64,000 nt of DNA from Eleginops maclovinus (Eukaryota; Chordata; Actinopteri; Perciformes; Eleginopidae). The stretch's first letter is position 1. Each line of letters starts with the position of its first letter. Of the stretch, positions 44,201-59,200 are shown one piece after another. The notes under the pieces were generated by a model. The model was not told where the DNA came from and ran no database searches. It worked only from the letters and a program-made list of their open reading frames with translations. The position numbers and the translations under genes were made by a program. Location: positions 14,059,148 through 14,123,147 of the forward strand of contig NC_086364.1 in NCBI RefSeq assembly GCF_036324505.1, in the 5' to 3' direction.

Positions 44201-47200
44201 CAACATAGAGAACAATGAGAAGCCGACAGGACAAAGCAAACAGAAGGGAAAGAGTCAGCAGGAGCAGAAACAGAATCAGATGGTGTTTGGCTCTCAAACA
44301 CCTTCAAAGGTAATGCAGAATAAAATGTTAAAAAGGAAATGTTATTGAGAAGCAGAAGTTTTTTTGTAGAGAATTAATATATTTTTAAAAAATGTTTTCA
44401 AGGTGTATATTTAACATGCATGTTTAATAATGCTTTTTCCAGGCTGACCCCACAGGCTCCAGTGTAGACGCGGAGGAAACCAAGGGAGTTCCAAAACCAA
44501 CCTCCGACAAGGGAAGTAAACACGACAGTCAGGAGCCCAGCACCCATGCTGAACCGCCCCCCGAAAGGTGAAGAAGCTCTCTGATATGATTGCACACATT
44601 TGCTTTGAATCAGCTTTATGTGTGTTATATAATCTCTTTTATTTGTTCCTACATTTCAGGCTGACCAGGAACAAGAATATTGCTGCAGGGGACAGACTCA
44701 CAATATACTTCCATGCAGTTCTCTCAAAGGATTTCAAATTTGATCCTGAAGAAGATCATATCTTCATCAGGGCTGGGGCTCCCATTGGAACGTGGGACAA
44801 CAATGTTGTTGAGCTTTTTCTGACCAGGTATTATGCTTGCACTTATTCTTGGATGCATCGTCAGTTAAGCTCAGGTGGTGGCCTGATATTGTATATGGGG
44901 TTATGAAACATTAATAATAAATCCCCCAAATAATCTTCCAAAATCCAGTTTTCAGATAAAAAGTCTAAGTCTTAAGGCTCCCACCCAATCATTGCATTCA
45001 CACATGCTACACATAATTATACAGCTTGGATTGTAAATGTTGTATAAACTAGCTGTATCTATATCTATAAGGCCCAACTTAGAATTAAACTGCCCCACTC
45101 AATGGCAGAGTGAATCATGACTGGATTTTGACCTGACTTTCTTATGTTCTTTCACAGGGATCTTGGAGATCATGGTTTTCTGGTTGAGGGCAATTTGCCT
45201 ACTTTCAAAACTCAAGCTGAATCTGTGTCAATACCGTACAAATATATTGTCTATAACAAAAAAAAGAGCAAATACGAGTATGAGTACATATACAAACTGG
45301 ATTCTACTGCCCACACTACCAACAGATGTTTGTTTGTGAAACGTGGCCTTGTCAATGAAGACGGTAAATGTTATTTGTACTTAGTCAAATTGTAATTATT
45401 CTTGCCTGCATCCAAAGGCTATCTGATGGTTCTATAGTAATGAATTTACTTTCAACACATGACATTTCTTTTGTATTTCCTTTTGTCAAGGGGACTGGCA
45501 TCAATATGATGACATCATTTGTGCCGAGCCATCACAGAACATGCTCAAACGCCTTAAAGAAAAGTTATGGCCTGATCAAAGGAAGAATCTGATTCAAGGC
45601 AGAGAGATCGCAGGGAACATCATGCTGGAGTCCATATTTGATCTACTCAGGAGCTGGACTGATACCAATTTAAGAAGTTTTTTGATCCAGCTGAATCAGT
45701 TCTGTCAGGTTTATGGAGAGCCTTTTGTGTATGAAGAAAGACAAAAGAAGTGGTACTCCTTAAACTATGGGGAAGAGGATGTAAGTTCATAATTGTTGTG
45801 TAAAGACACCGCATGCCCCAAGGTATGGCTAAACCATCTTACTCCTCTGCTTCTCTGGTATAATTTCTTAGGTGAAAAAGATGCTAAAGGAATTCATGCT
45901 GACAAAGGTTATTCCTCAGTTGAGGAAGGATGGAGGCGAGATGCTCTACACTCAGGATCCCATGAGAGCAGCTGTGATCATGCTTTGTGTATGGAGACAG
46001 CATAAATTCAGACTGAATAATGGTGAACTCAATCAGCTCTGCAATGTACTCTGTTCACGCAAAAGAGAAAAAGAAGAGTTCCTCCGTTACTGGGCAGAGT
46101 TTTCTCAGGATGTCGCTATTCTCAACAAAGAGTATGTCCTGATCTTATAAATAATTTGAACAATCTAAAGACTTTTCTATTGAAATGCTCATGTTATTTT
46201 CTTTGTTGTAGTCTGATAGAAGGGTTGGTGTTTCTGATAAAAGCTGTGAAAACAGAGGGAATGCCTCGATGGATTCTGGTCCTGCCACTCCTCCACCTTC
46301 TCAAAGGCTCCATTAAGCCCTTTGAAGTACCAACTTCTGGTAACTCAAAGTATGGTGTAGTCTGGGCAGGGTTGCAAGGCCTTGAAATTGGTACCTCAGC
46401 ATCATACATGAACAGTGAAGACAGGAAGTAAGATTCATGTCTTTCAGTACTTTTGTTCATCTAAGATATTGCTGTACATATATTTACTTACTCCTCTACT
46501 TTTAGATCTATAGTGAATCTGATGAAAAGCCACAGGCACTTGATGGATGTGGATGCACTTTTTGTGCGATCCTGTATGTACCTGATCCCATTAGATGATC
46601 TGATGGAGTGTAACATCATTGACATTGAGCTTTTGGACATGCTTCATGTTTTCAATAATAAGGCTCCTCAGGAAATTACGAGCGGTAACTACCAGGTGAA
46701 GTGGAACAACTAATCAAAATAATACATTTCAGGGTTTTAGCACATTTCACTAAATTAATTAATGTTTTTGTTTTCTGCTTTTCAGACAGTGTCTCACATT
46801 CTCTCACATATCCAAGAACGCCTTGTTGAAGAAAAATACAGGTCATTTTACATTCTGAATGCAGTTTTTTGCAATTGAAAAGTATAAAAACATGCAAGAA
46901 CAAAACATTTGCAAAATGCATGAACAGAGAGACACTTGAGTGTTGGCATTATTTTTCCAGGTTCCTCCCACAGTCCAAAGGTAGACAAATTAGGTCAATT
47001 GTTAACTGTAAAGTCAGAGACGGACAAATCAATTTGTTGGTTGAGTTATTATCATACCAATAGTTCACATTTTAAGACTTGTGCTTTGTTCTTTCTATAT
47101 TCTTGTATGACTAGTTTACTTTCAGAAAATGAAATCAAATGTGTACACACAGGGTAATATGTTAATTAACTTTATCGATTTAACCCTCTATTGCTTTGTT

Positions 47201-50200
47201 TTTGTTTTAGCCTTTTTACTGAGGCTTATAGGAGAGAGTGCCTTGAGACATCAGTGAAACTGTTGGACAAGCTCTGCAAAGGAGTCAAACCGGCATCATA
47301 TACCCAGAACTACCCGGATATAACTGTAGCTTGCATGAATCTGGTTGCATCTGTGTCAGACTTTGTTCACTGTAACAAACCACAGGTATGTGAAGTGAAT
47401 CCTATAAGGCAAGCTGTTGACATTTCATAGAGAACTAATTATTTTTTATCTCAAATACTGTAATATTCCTTCTTATGTAGGAGACTCAGAAAGGAGAGAA
47501 CGAGCAGCAAAATGCTAAAGAACTGATCTCTCGGGCGATGTCCATCATGAGAAACTGGGTCAGTCAATCCTACAGACAGAGTTTGCTAAACAGGAACTTT
47601 TCATCCATGTACACCCGCGTTGAAGCCACACCAGAGACAGAAGTGAGCAGTTTATTTTTTCATGAAACACAATACGTACAGACAACCGATCATCAGTAGA
47701 GAAAGTTGGACAATGGTTCTTTTGTTTGATTGTGTTTAACAGATGTGGAACAACATCTTGTCCATCCAATTCAACGATAAAGACTGCACAAAAGTATGGA
47801 GAGAGACGTTCACATTGGATTTTGAGGGCAAATACAAACAGGTATGTGATTTTTCTTGAACACGTCACTGTTAATTATCTGTAAACAAAAAAATATTAAT
47901 TATATTCTCCATGCATCTACCTTTAGGAATCTGTTGTGGATCAAACCGAGTTTTACTGCACAAAGATAGAGGAACTCAGTAAATCCTGTCCACTCGTTGC
48001 TGCAAGTGTTGAGAGGTGTGCTCTTGAGGCTGTGACAGCTTTATGCCAGGTTTGACAACTTCTTAAAATCTATAACCTGTGCCATGTACCATGTTTCAGT
48101 CCTGGCCGGATATAAAAGCTGCACAGTTATGTTTATGACTGTTTTTCCTCATAATGTAGACTAAGTCTGAGGGGAAGCTGTTTGACAAGATCAAGGTAAA
48201 CTGGAAGTTCGGGAAACTCATCTCAGCCATTATCGAGAAATCCTGGCCAAAAGACTGTCAAGGAAATTATCAGGAAGATGAACAATTGGTCCTTCGGCAC
48301 CTACTCTCCTGGACTGCCGCCAAAGACTATTTCAAACTACATGGTATCTCCACTTGAATAAATAAACCATTTAAACATGCACACACCGAATATAAATAAC
48401 CTGTACAGCTACGATGCTTAATATAATAGTAAAAAAAAATGTCTAATGTCTCACTTTATGATCTCATGGCAGAAGATAAGCCTTGTATTTATAGGCTATT
48501 GGTTTTAGACAAAAAACTGCCATGTCATTTCTGTCATTGCAGGTGCAGATGAAAAGCTGATCAAAGAGCTCTCTCAAGATGCCAGGGATAGAATTGCCAT
48601 TGCCATATCATCATTCACAGCCATCAACAATCAACTGGTCAATGGAACCATTAAGACCAGCCTGCTCAAAATCATTTTGGAGAGGAGAAACACCTTCTTA
48701 GATCTGCTGAAGATTGGTAAAACAGTCTGCTTTGCATCCAATTTATAAAAAAAACAAAACTGAAAATGCTATTTCATTCCTTTGTGCATGCATAATAGTA
48801 ATTTGGAGATCTGTGTGTTTGAATTGATATTTGACAGAATGCCTCTCTGAGAATGAACAATACAGGGATACTGGCAAAATGAGGAGGCTGTTAGACTCGA
48901 GAGAGGATGAATTGAAGGATGTGTACCATGAGAAGGCTCTTGTGGACATTGTCTTAACAATGTGCAACAAACTTGGGGAACTTATGACAGGTATGGTGGA
49001 AAATCCTTCTGTTTGATTTTCTTATCATAGTTGCAGCAGAGCTAACGTATGCTTATTTAATTTCCATTACAGTTGATCTTGAGGACATGGCAGAGAGACA
49101 GCAGGTGAACATCGAATCAATGCAGCTGAACGATTTTATGGAGGTTCATCCATTTCAACAGTTGCCCTCACCTAATGCGGGTATTGTCACCTACTTCAAT
49201 CTGGGCGAGGAAATCAAAAACATGGCAGAGATTCTGTTCACCTTCACAGACAGTCATATATTCAAAGTGTGTTGGGAGAATCGAGCCAAACTCATGGTTG
49301 CTGAAGAAATGGAAGACGCCGACGCTGTTGAACTTCAAATAGCTGACATCAATGCAACACCAGAAATGATACATGAAAACATTTTCAAGCCTTGTTATGA
49401 TGAATACAAAGACATCTACACTCGTCTGAAGAATGGCAGTATAAGGCTCGAGGAGGTAAACCAGCTTTTCCGTGATTACAAGGGCAGGTACGAAGAGCTT
49501 GCAAAGGACCTGGACATCATGTGCAAAATTGATAAATCCACTGACAAACAGTGGATCCACAGCAGGGTTCAACAGATCGAGCAGTATCATGAACTTCATC
49601 TCGCTGTGGCCTCGGCTCAAATCATAATGAAAGTCAAAGAGACGCTCGGTCTTCAGGGGGACTTCAGGGTTCTGGAGACACTCACGGAAGTTGTAAGTGG
49701 CTAGGAACTAAGTATATTGCACCAAACAAAGATTCCACGTTATGTGAAAATCAATACGGCTCTATGAATTTTTTATATTGTCTTTTCACATTCTTCTCCC
49801 TTCAGAGTCATGCAAACTTCCAGAACGAGCAGCTCAACCGGATTGACAATGACTTGATGCAGGCAAAGATGGTGCTGGTGGACATCACAGATGCTCACAG
49901 ACTGTGCCTGAAGGAGCTGGAACTCAGAGGACACTTTGTAAACTGGGTCAAAGATTCACTTGAAGGTGAGAATAGTTACAATATGTTGTATTCACAAGGT
50001 TGATTGATTTTTATAGCTACTTCAGGCAAATTAGCTAAAACATTTATCATTTGCTTTCAGATATCAATGAGTTGAAGGTGTTCGTTGACCTGGCTTCCAT
50101 CTCTGCGGGAGAGAATGACATGGACGTGGATCGTGTTGCCTGCTTCCATGACGCTGTTCAAGGATATTCTTCAATGCTATATGAGCTCAAACCAGATGCT

Positions 50201-53200
50201 GGTTTCGATATCTTCAAAGAGGTGCTCGAGAAGCTCTGGAAAGCTTTGAGGAATGACAGCAAACTACCTGATAAACTGGTGAGATAATTCCATGCCAATA
50301 CTACTTCTGAAATATTAAAACTTCAAACATACTTTTGTCAAAAAATAATCCAGGTATTGACATTGTTTCTCTGTTGTTATTGTATAATTCACTATTGGTA
50401 GGACTTTGTTGAAGAGGACAATCCTCTGCAATATAATCATAATAATAATAGTGATTGCAAACAGTAAATGAACTACCAACAATCTTGTGAACGTTTTTAT
50501 CATACGGTCAGGCTTATTGGGTTAACCCCAAGCTTTTGACAGGGAAACTGAATATTAATCAGCATAATTGACAAAGTTATCTTCTTTTGTAGCGGGACAG
50601 TGCACGCCATTTGGAATGGCTGAAGACTGTGAAGGACAGTCATGGATCGGTGGAGCTGTCATCTCTTTCCTTAGCATCAGCCATCAACAGCAAGGGTATC
50701 TACCTCATCAGTGCACAAAATGTAAAAAAGGTAAACAACAAAATCCAAGGTGATAGCAACCCTATGTCCATGAAGTACAGAGGTTGTCTCTGAAAAAGGT
50801 CCTACAGAATTATGTATGAGATTATATTTCTGTTTTTCGATCCAGTTGAGTCTTGACACCGCCCTGAAGCTCCAGATTCCAGAGGAGCATGATGAGGGTC
50901 GGCAGATGCGCTGCTATTCCCTTGAGGACCTTCGGGAGCTCCAGAACAAACTTATGCTCATGTCCGGGAAAGGAGATCAAGGGCAGAATGAAGTTGATCA
51001 CTTTTCAGAGGTATATTGAAATGATTCCCTCGTAGTTTATCAGCTAGGTCATTTTAGTTTACCATAGAAGCTGAAATGCTACCACTTCTTTTATACATCC
51101 ATACTCAGAATAATTATATAAATCACAAGATATTTCTTAATTCCGTTTTTTCTATCTTTGAAGGTTCATCACATTTCTTAAATATTGAAGATTCAATGTG
51201 TAATCTGACTATAGGTTTGTATTTATTTTTCAGGTTTTTGCTAGTGTTCAAAGACTAACTGAGGCATTCATTGCCCTCTACACTGCTGGGAATCCTCTGT
51301 TCAGGCACTGGAAGCACAGATCAACTGCAGTTTGAGCAGTGTGAAACCCAGTATTATGATGGACTTCAATCTTGGCAGTGTTCTCAGTGTTGTCACTGTG
51401 GAGGGCAGCATAGAAGAGCAGCTTCCTGAATTTTGCAGAAAAATTGAGAAATGCCTAGATTATTGGATGAATTTTGTGGACAAACAGAGGTCTGAGCATT
51501 ACTACCTGAACTACTACACTGCCGAACAGATTGTCTACCTCTGCAGCCAGTTGACACAGCAAAATCTGACCAAACTTGAAGACCAAGTTCTCATGATGCT
51601 CTCATTTGTCAAGCCAAATTGCAGAGCCTCGGACTTGAGCCAGGTCTGGCATACACTCAGGTATGAGATCATCACCAAACCACAAGAGCAAAATGAAGAC
51701 ATTGAGTTTCAGACTTTTGTTATGGTGCCAAGAAGTGAGCTGGGTGACACAGACTTTGCCAATGAGTTGGATTCTCTCAGTCTTGTGGTCCAAGCAAATG
51801 GTGTGCAAAAGTTCTATCAGATATGGAATGCTTATATGAAAGACATGAAAACTTATCTTCCACACATTCTTGATATAAAAAGTCTTGGAAGACTGTTGGA
51901 ATTACTAGCCAACAAAGAAGAAGATAGTGAAGAAGATGAGAGTGATGAAGACATTTCTGATGATTACACTGGAGATTTCATACTGAGGCAGCTACCTAAA
52001 GGCATGGCCGCCGGAAATCCAAACCTCATTGTTTGCCCGCACGATGAGTGTTGACATCTTGCATCTCCATTTACATGAGTAGTGTAGAACAGTCACTTCC
52101 CACCTATGATGAAGTCCTTTTGTGCAACTCCTCAACATCGTACGAACAGGTGGAGCTATTCCTCAGACGCTGTCTCAGCCAAGGGTACAGGGGACAGAAG
52201 ATATACTCTCTGCTGTACGGAGATCTGCTCACTTATGATGTGAGCTCTAAAGTTGAGAATTTTTTTCAGAGAATGAAAATGCAGAGCCGAAAAGACTATA
52301 GACTTGTCCTCATCTGCAGCTCTGAAAGAGAACATGCCTATCTTCCTTCAGCCTTCAGCCAGTACAGATTGCACATGGATCCCCAGCAGTCATTAGCGAG
52401 GATCGAGAGATACCTCCACAAACACTACGTTGTTCCAGCAGACCAATGCAGTGCTGCAGCTGTGTTCAAAGACCGATTGTCCGTTGGTGTCGTGTCATCC
52501 AAAAGGGCTGGTGTTGGTGAGTACATGTGTACAGTACTCAGCTGTTTCAAAATGATGATTGTAAACCTAAGTAAACTCTTAAAGAGTATTAATACCCATA
52601 ATAAAAAAGTGTATTTTTTTTAAATGCAGGTAAATCTCTCTACATCAAGAGGTTGTATGAAAAACTGAAACTCTCCACCAAAAAGCCATCAATGATGAAA
52701 TGCATCCGCCTGATTGAACCAAATGTTGACGAGAATGTCATCCTTCAATCTTTGTTAAACACCCCCAAAGGTGAAGAACTGAAGATGTTTCACTTTGACA
52801 TCACATCATCGGTAAATATGAATCTTAATCTTAATACTGATCTTAGTATTAATATTTAGTATGTTGAAAGCTTACATAAAAGGTTGATTGGGCTGTGTTT
52901 TATGTGGTTTAAAAGGTGCGGAAAGGTCTCCATGAGTTCCTTTTCAAATTGTTGTTCCTCCGCTATTTGATGGACTCTGAGGGAAAGACGTGGAAGTGCA
53001 GTGACAAGCATCTGTATCTCATCGAGATGTTAGAGCCGACTGTCATGTCAACCAGAAATGTTTCACGGCAGGTAAGACTTTTAACTTTTTGGGAATTATG
53101 CTAATAATTTTTCATATGATTCCCAAACCTTTGCTTACCCTATGCCTTATGTGTTTTCATTTATCTTTTTCTGCATAGGCCGAAACTTTGAACAGCACAT

Positions 53201-56200
53201 TCACAGGTGTGTTTCCAAATATTTTCTGCCGACCACCCAAAGAAGTGCTAATGCTGGAGGTCCAGAAGCAAGATCCTTCTTTTGAGGGCACTGAAGAACC
53301 TCTAATGGATGAAGAAGAATACAGGAGTGCAGCCTTTCAACGGCCATACCAGTATCTCACACGGTTTCATAACCACAATGATCTTGATTTGTTCAAATAC
53401 CAGGATGTTGAAGGGTCACATGTTGAATGTCTTCAGATGCTTCTCATGTTCTGTGGAATGATGGATCCATCTTGGGCAGAGCTGAGAAATTTCACTTGGT
53501 TCCTCAATCTTCAGCTGAAAGACTGTGAGTCATCAGTTTTTTGTGACCCTGATTTAACTGCTGATACTGGATTGACTGGATTCAAAACCTTTGTGGTGGA
53601 CTTCATGATTCTGATGGCAAAAGACTTTGCCACTCCATCACTCAGCATCTCTGACCAGAGTCCTGGCAGACTGCAGATGGACCTGACTGGTGTCAGAGAC
53701 GAAGACTTGGCTCCTTTTCTGATCAGAAAGAGATGGGAAACAGAACCACATCCATACATCTTCTTTAATGATGACCATATGTCCATGACCTTCATCGGCT
53801 TCCATCTTCAGCCCAATGGACCGAACTCTGTTGATGCCATCGATCCCACTTCTGGAAGGGTGATAAAAAAGAATGTGATGACAAACGCATTGTATGAAGG
53901 CCTCAAACTACAGAGAGTCCCTTTCAACATTGACTTTGATATCCTTCCAAGAGGAGAGAAAATAGAGCGACTCTGCAATGTTCTTGGTATCCAGTGGCCC
54001 CTTGACCCTGATGAAACATATGAGCTTACCACTGATAACATACTGAAGATGTTAGCAATCCATATGCGGTTCAGGTGTGGCATCCCTGTCATTATCATGG
54101 GAGAGACAGGTTGTGGTAAGACAAGGCTCATTAAATTCCTTTGTGAATTGAGAAGGGGTGGAGTGGCCACGGAGAACATGAAACTGGTCAAGGTGCATGG
54201 GGGCACAACTTCTGAGATGATTTACACTAAGGTCAGAGAAGCTCAAGACCTTGCTTCTATCAACAAGGGAGACTATGGATTTGAATCTGTTCTCTTTTTC
54301 GATGAGGCCAACACTACTGATGCCATCAGCAGCATTAAGGAGATCCTCTGTGATAAGACAGTCATGGGGGAAAGTTTGACACCCAACTGTGGATTGCAGA
54401 TCATTGCAGCGTGCAACCCTTACCGAAAGCACACAGATGAGATGATTCAGAGGTTAGAATCTGCTGGCCTTGGGTACAGAGTTCGGGCTGAAGAGTCGGA
54501 TGAAAAGCTTGGGTCCATTCCTCTCCGCCAGTTAGTCTATAGAGTTCAAGCATTACCACCAAGCATGATTCCTCTGGTGTGGGACTTTGGACAGTTAAAC
54601 GATCACACAGAGAAAATATACATCCAGCAGATTGTGCAAAGGGTGGTTGAAAAACAGGCCATTGATCAAGCTTACATCAAGTGCATCACTGATGTCCTCT
54701 CAGCTTCACAGATGTACATGCGGACAAAAAAGGATGAATGCAGCTTTGTCAGCCTGAGAGATGTCGAGCGCTGCATGCAATCTTTTGTCTGGTTCTACGA
54801 CAACCACATTATGCTGTTAGCAGAGCTGGAAAAATTTGAGAAACAGAAAACCGAGAAGAGTGAAAGGCATCACAGACAGCATGAGATCAGAGACCCTGTG
54901 CTCTGGTCTCTAGTCATGGCCATTGGAGTGTGCTACCATGCGTGCCTGGAGAAAAAGGAAAAATACAGACAGAAAATCAGCAAAAGCCTACCATCACCAT
55001 ACAGCCCAGAAAAAGTAATGCAGGAAATCACACTAATGCAGGATTTACTTTTGAGCGGCGTTCCAATGGGTGATACCATTGCCCGAAACAGTGCCCTGAA
55101 AGAGAATGTCTTCATGATGGTCGTCTGCATTGAGCTAAGAATCCCTCTCTTTCTAGTTGGGAAACCTGGGAGTTCAAAATCTCTCTCTAAAACTCTTGTG
55201 GCTGATGCAATGCAGGGCCACGCTGCTCATTCGAGTCTCTTCAAAGGGCTTAAACAAATCCATTTGGTCTCCTTCCAGTGCAGCCCTCATTCAACACCAG
55301 AAGGCATCATTAATACATTCAAACAATGCGGACGCTTCCAGGAAGGAAAGAACCTGGCTGAGTACATTTCAGTTGTGGTTCTTGATGAGATTGGGCTGGC
55401 TGAGGACTCTCCAAAAATGCCACTGAAAACCCTCCATCCACTACTGGAAGAGGGATGCATTGATGATGAGCCACTACCACACAAAAAGGTTGGATTCATT
55501 GGCATCTCAAACTGGGCTTTAGACCCTGCAAAAATGAACAGAGGCATTTTTGTCTCACGTGGTGACCCTGATGAGAGGGAACTCATTGAGAGTGCTAAAG
55601 GCATTTGCAAATCTGATGCCATGGTTTTGGAGAAGGTCAGAGATTTCTTCCAGCCCTTTGCAAAAGCCTACTTGAACATCTGCCAAAAAAACGGCAAAGG
55701 CTTTTTCGGCCTACGTGACTATTACAGCTTGATCAAAATGATTTTTGCAGTGGCCAAAGCTTCTAAAAGGAAGCCCACTGCAGAAGAAACCATAAAGGCA
55801 GTGTTGAGAAATTTCAGTGGCAAGGATGATGTTGACGCGGTTTCCGTCTTTACCAAAAGACTGCATTTTGCAAAGGACCTGGATAACATCAGTGCCATTG
55901 AGTTTGTGAAAGAAAACATTCAGGCAGTTGGACAAGAAGAAGAATGTCGTTACCTGCTGCTACTGACAAAAAACTATGCAGCACTACAAATCTTGCAGCA
56001 AACCTTCTTTTCAGAAAATGGGCAGCCAGAAATAATCTTTGGATCCAGTTTCCCAAAAGATCAAGAGTATACCCAGATCTGCCGCAACATCAACAGAGTG
56101 AAGATCTGCATGGAGACAGGTCAAACTGTTGTGCTCCTTAACTTGCAGAACCTCTATGAAAGCCTCTACGATGCCCTTAACCAATACTATGTCTGTTTGG

Positions 56201-59200
56201 GAGGACAGAAATATGTGGATCTTGGACTGGGAACCCACCGTGTGAAATGTCGGGTTCACGGGGACTTCCGGCTGATTGTCATTGAGGAAAGAGAGGTTGT
56301 CTACAAACAGTTTCCAATACCGCTCATCAACAGGCTGGAGAAACATTACCTGGACATCCACACTGTCCTTAAAACTGAGCAGACGAAGATTGCGGAAGAT
56401 CTGGAGAGATGGTTGAGACTCTTTGTCTCTGTCAGCAATCAACACGCAACAGTAGCTCAGGCTTACAAGTACCAACCACCAGACGTCTTTATCGGCTACC
56501 ACTCAGACACATGTGCTTCAGTGGTACTACAAGTTATTGAAACGCAGAAGGACAGTTTGGAGATCTCAGATCCTGAGAGGAGAGTACTGGATGAGGCGAA
56601 ACTTATACTGCTCAGATGTGCCACACCAGACTCAGTCGTGCGGTTGGACTGCACAGGCCTTCCCAAAGTGGAGAGTGAAAATCTGGCCAGAGTCTACTTC
56701 GAAGAGCAGAATAACAGCTGCTTAGCTGACTTCATTCGTGCTCACACAATGCAGGAAGTCCATTGCCAATCCTTCTTCACAGAGGTAACCTAAACATTGT
56801 TATGTTGTTATAGTGGTTTCAAATACATCCTTGCAAGCATTTATAAAGCCTTAATACTTCCCATTTCAAACCACAGGTGACAACATTCTCCAGACTTCTG
56901 ACAACTTCTGACCTTGATACACTAGAACAGGTTTTGCAGAGTGTTGAGCTTCTGTCACTCCAACAGTTTGACACTGAGTACTCCTTCCTGAAGAAGATAA
57001 GGTTTGTTGATATTTTAAGAAATGTATTAGTTGGCATTTTCTAACATGCGTGGCTCCGTTGAACTGAACTAACCGGAACGTGTTGGTATTCTCATAGAGT
57101 AAACTGCAATTAACACAGTTATGTAGAAAGGACATTTTCTTCTTAATAATGGTGTGTTATGTTGTAAAAAAAAAACAATACTAAAGAGAAATATTGTTAG
57201 GCGAGAGGGAAATAAAGTACAAATGTAATACAGTTAGCTGGCATTTGGCATAACACATTTTTTCCCTTTAGGAAATGCCTCCAACTTAATGTTCATAAAT
57301 ATATTGACTATCTGGGTCATAATATCTGGAAATATACTGTATATGGCTGTGCCCATTATATCCAAGCTTCAGCAACGTGCACCTAAACAATCTGTATTGA
57401 TAAAGCACTATAGGCAAATTGAAAAACATGTCATGTTGTTCTTGTTGTGAACGGTCCCTTTTTAATATCCATTAAATATATCATTTGGTACAATATTTTT
57501 AAGGTGTATAATGTATGTTCAGAAAAGCATTGACCAATTATTACCAAGAACATACACTTCTGATGTTTTGGTACATTATCAGTCTAAAATTCAATTCCCT
57601 GTTTTCCTGTAGGAACTTCCTCACAGCTGATAAAGGAAGTAGTAACACTGGACCTCCCAACAAGATCCTCCTCATTCAGAGTGATTTTGATGAAGCCTCT
57701 CATAGTGCCAATCTCATTGCATCTGCAAAGTAGGTCCAACATTTCCTCTGTGTTGGTTGTGCGCCACTTTGGGATTTGCCATATTGAGTTTTGCTGTTTA
57801 TTTTTAGATATTCATCCATGAACGAAATCAACAAGATAACTCACGAGAGCAACGGAAGCAGGGTGTTTGTCTACTTTATCACCCGACTGCCAAGAATGGA
57901 AGGAGGGACCTCCTACATCGGCTTTCATGGAGGTAAACTTGTGATTTTAAATTTTTTATCGAACTGTTTAAAAAATAATCCGACACATGTTAATATTTAC
58001 AGGCCCCTGGAGATCAGTTCACATTGATGACCTCAGACGGTCAAAAGACATTGTTTCAGACATCAAAGCCTTGCAAAACATGACAATCAGTCAAATGTTT
58101 GAAACAAAGATGAGCCAGCCTGAAGGTAACGATTCATAAATAACTGGAAGCAAATAATCCTTTCCTCAATGTATAATCTCTGTGCCATTAAGTTACAAAA
58201 TGATTCTTCTATAGCAATGGAGGTGGATGACATGTATACTGAGGATCAGCATGAGGTGGATGACATGTATACTGAGGATCAGCATGAGGTGGATGACATG
58301 TATACTGAGGATCAGCATGAGGAAGCAGAGTCTGAGGAAAATGTGAGTACAGACCTATACAACATACATTTGTTGCTGTTGGAAGACCACGCATTTATAA
58401 TACTGTGCATTTAATTTGCCATAAGTTTCAAAAAAAATGTGCACATACAGTTTAATCAGGATCAGTTTTATTACCAAGTAGGTTTACATATACCAAAGCA
58501 ATTCCTTGCATGTGTAAAACTACTTATGATTCTGATTCTGGTTCTAATGTTTGAAAGATGTGCTTTCAGTCAGTTGTCTGACAAAAATGATATGTCATGT
58601 TGTTCGGGGTTACATCTGCTACCAGCTTTAACCAGTGTATTCTCCTGCTACAGGGCTGGGAAAACGCTGTGGACACGACAGCACTGGTGCGGAGCTGTGT
58701 GCAGAGTGCAGTAGGCATGCTCAGGGACCAGGTTGAAGTTGGCCGCAGTACTCGGAGAGTTGAGATACTGCTGACACTCCTCAGTGACACTGACGAAGTA
58801 AAAGGTACTATCAACACTTTTCTTTAAGTGATTTTGTTAGTTTACAGCAGTTGCAGTATTCATGATGTTATCTTACTTTTCTCAGGGGAATTTTTGCAAA
58901 CTGTAAAAAAGCATCTTCACTCATTGCTTGCAACTTATGATGGTTTATCCATCAAAAGCAACTGGGTTATTAAGGAGGCCTCAAACATTGATGCATTGCA
59001 AGAGGGGGGCACCTTCAGGTCAGTGCCACAGAATACACATGTTCTGTTTGCCTAAATATTAATATTTTTTTATGAACAGCACTTTTAAAGTTTTGTGTGT
59101 TGTAACAGGCACACATTATGGAAGCGCGTTCAGGCTGTGGTCATCCCACTCTTGGCTCAACTGGTTTCAGTCATTGACCGCGATCAAAACTTGAACATCC

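Noticed and set aside
49168..49620. 150-residue frame on the - strand
   Set aside because: Shadow of the rnf213 exon 49073-49692, which has clear family similarity on the + strand.
56011..56502. 163-residue frame on the - strand
   Set aside because: Shadow of the rnf213 giant exon.
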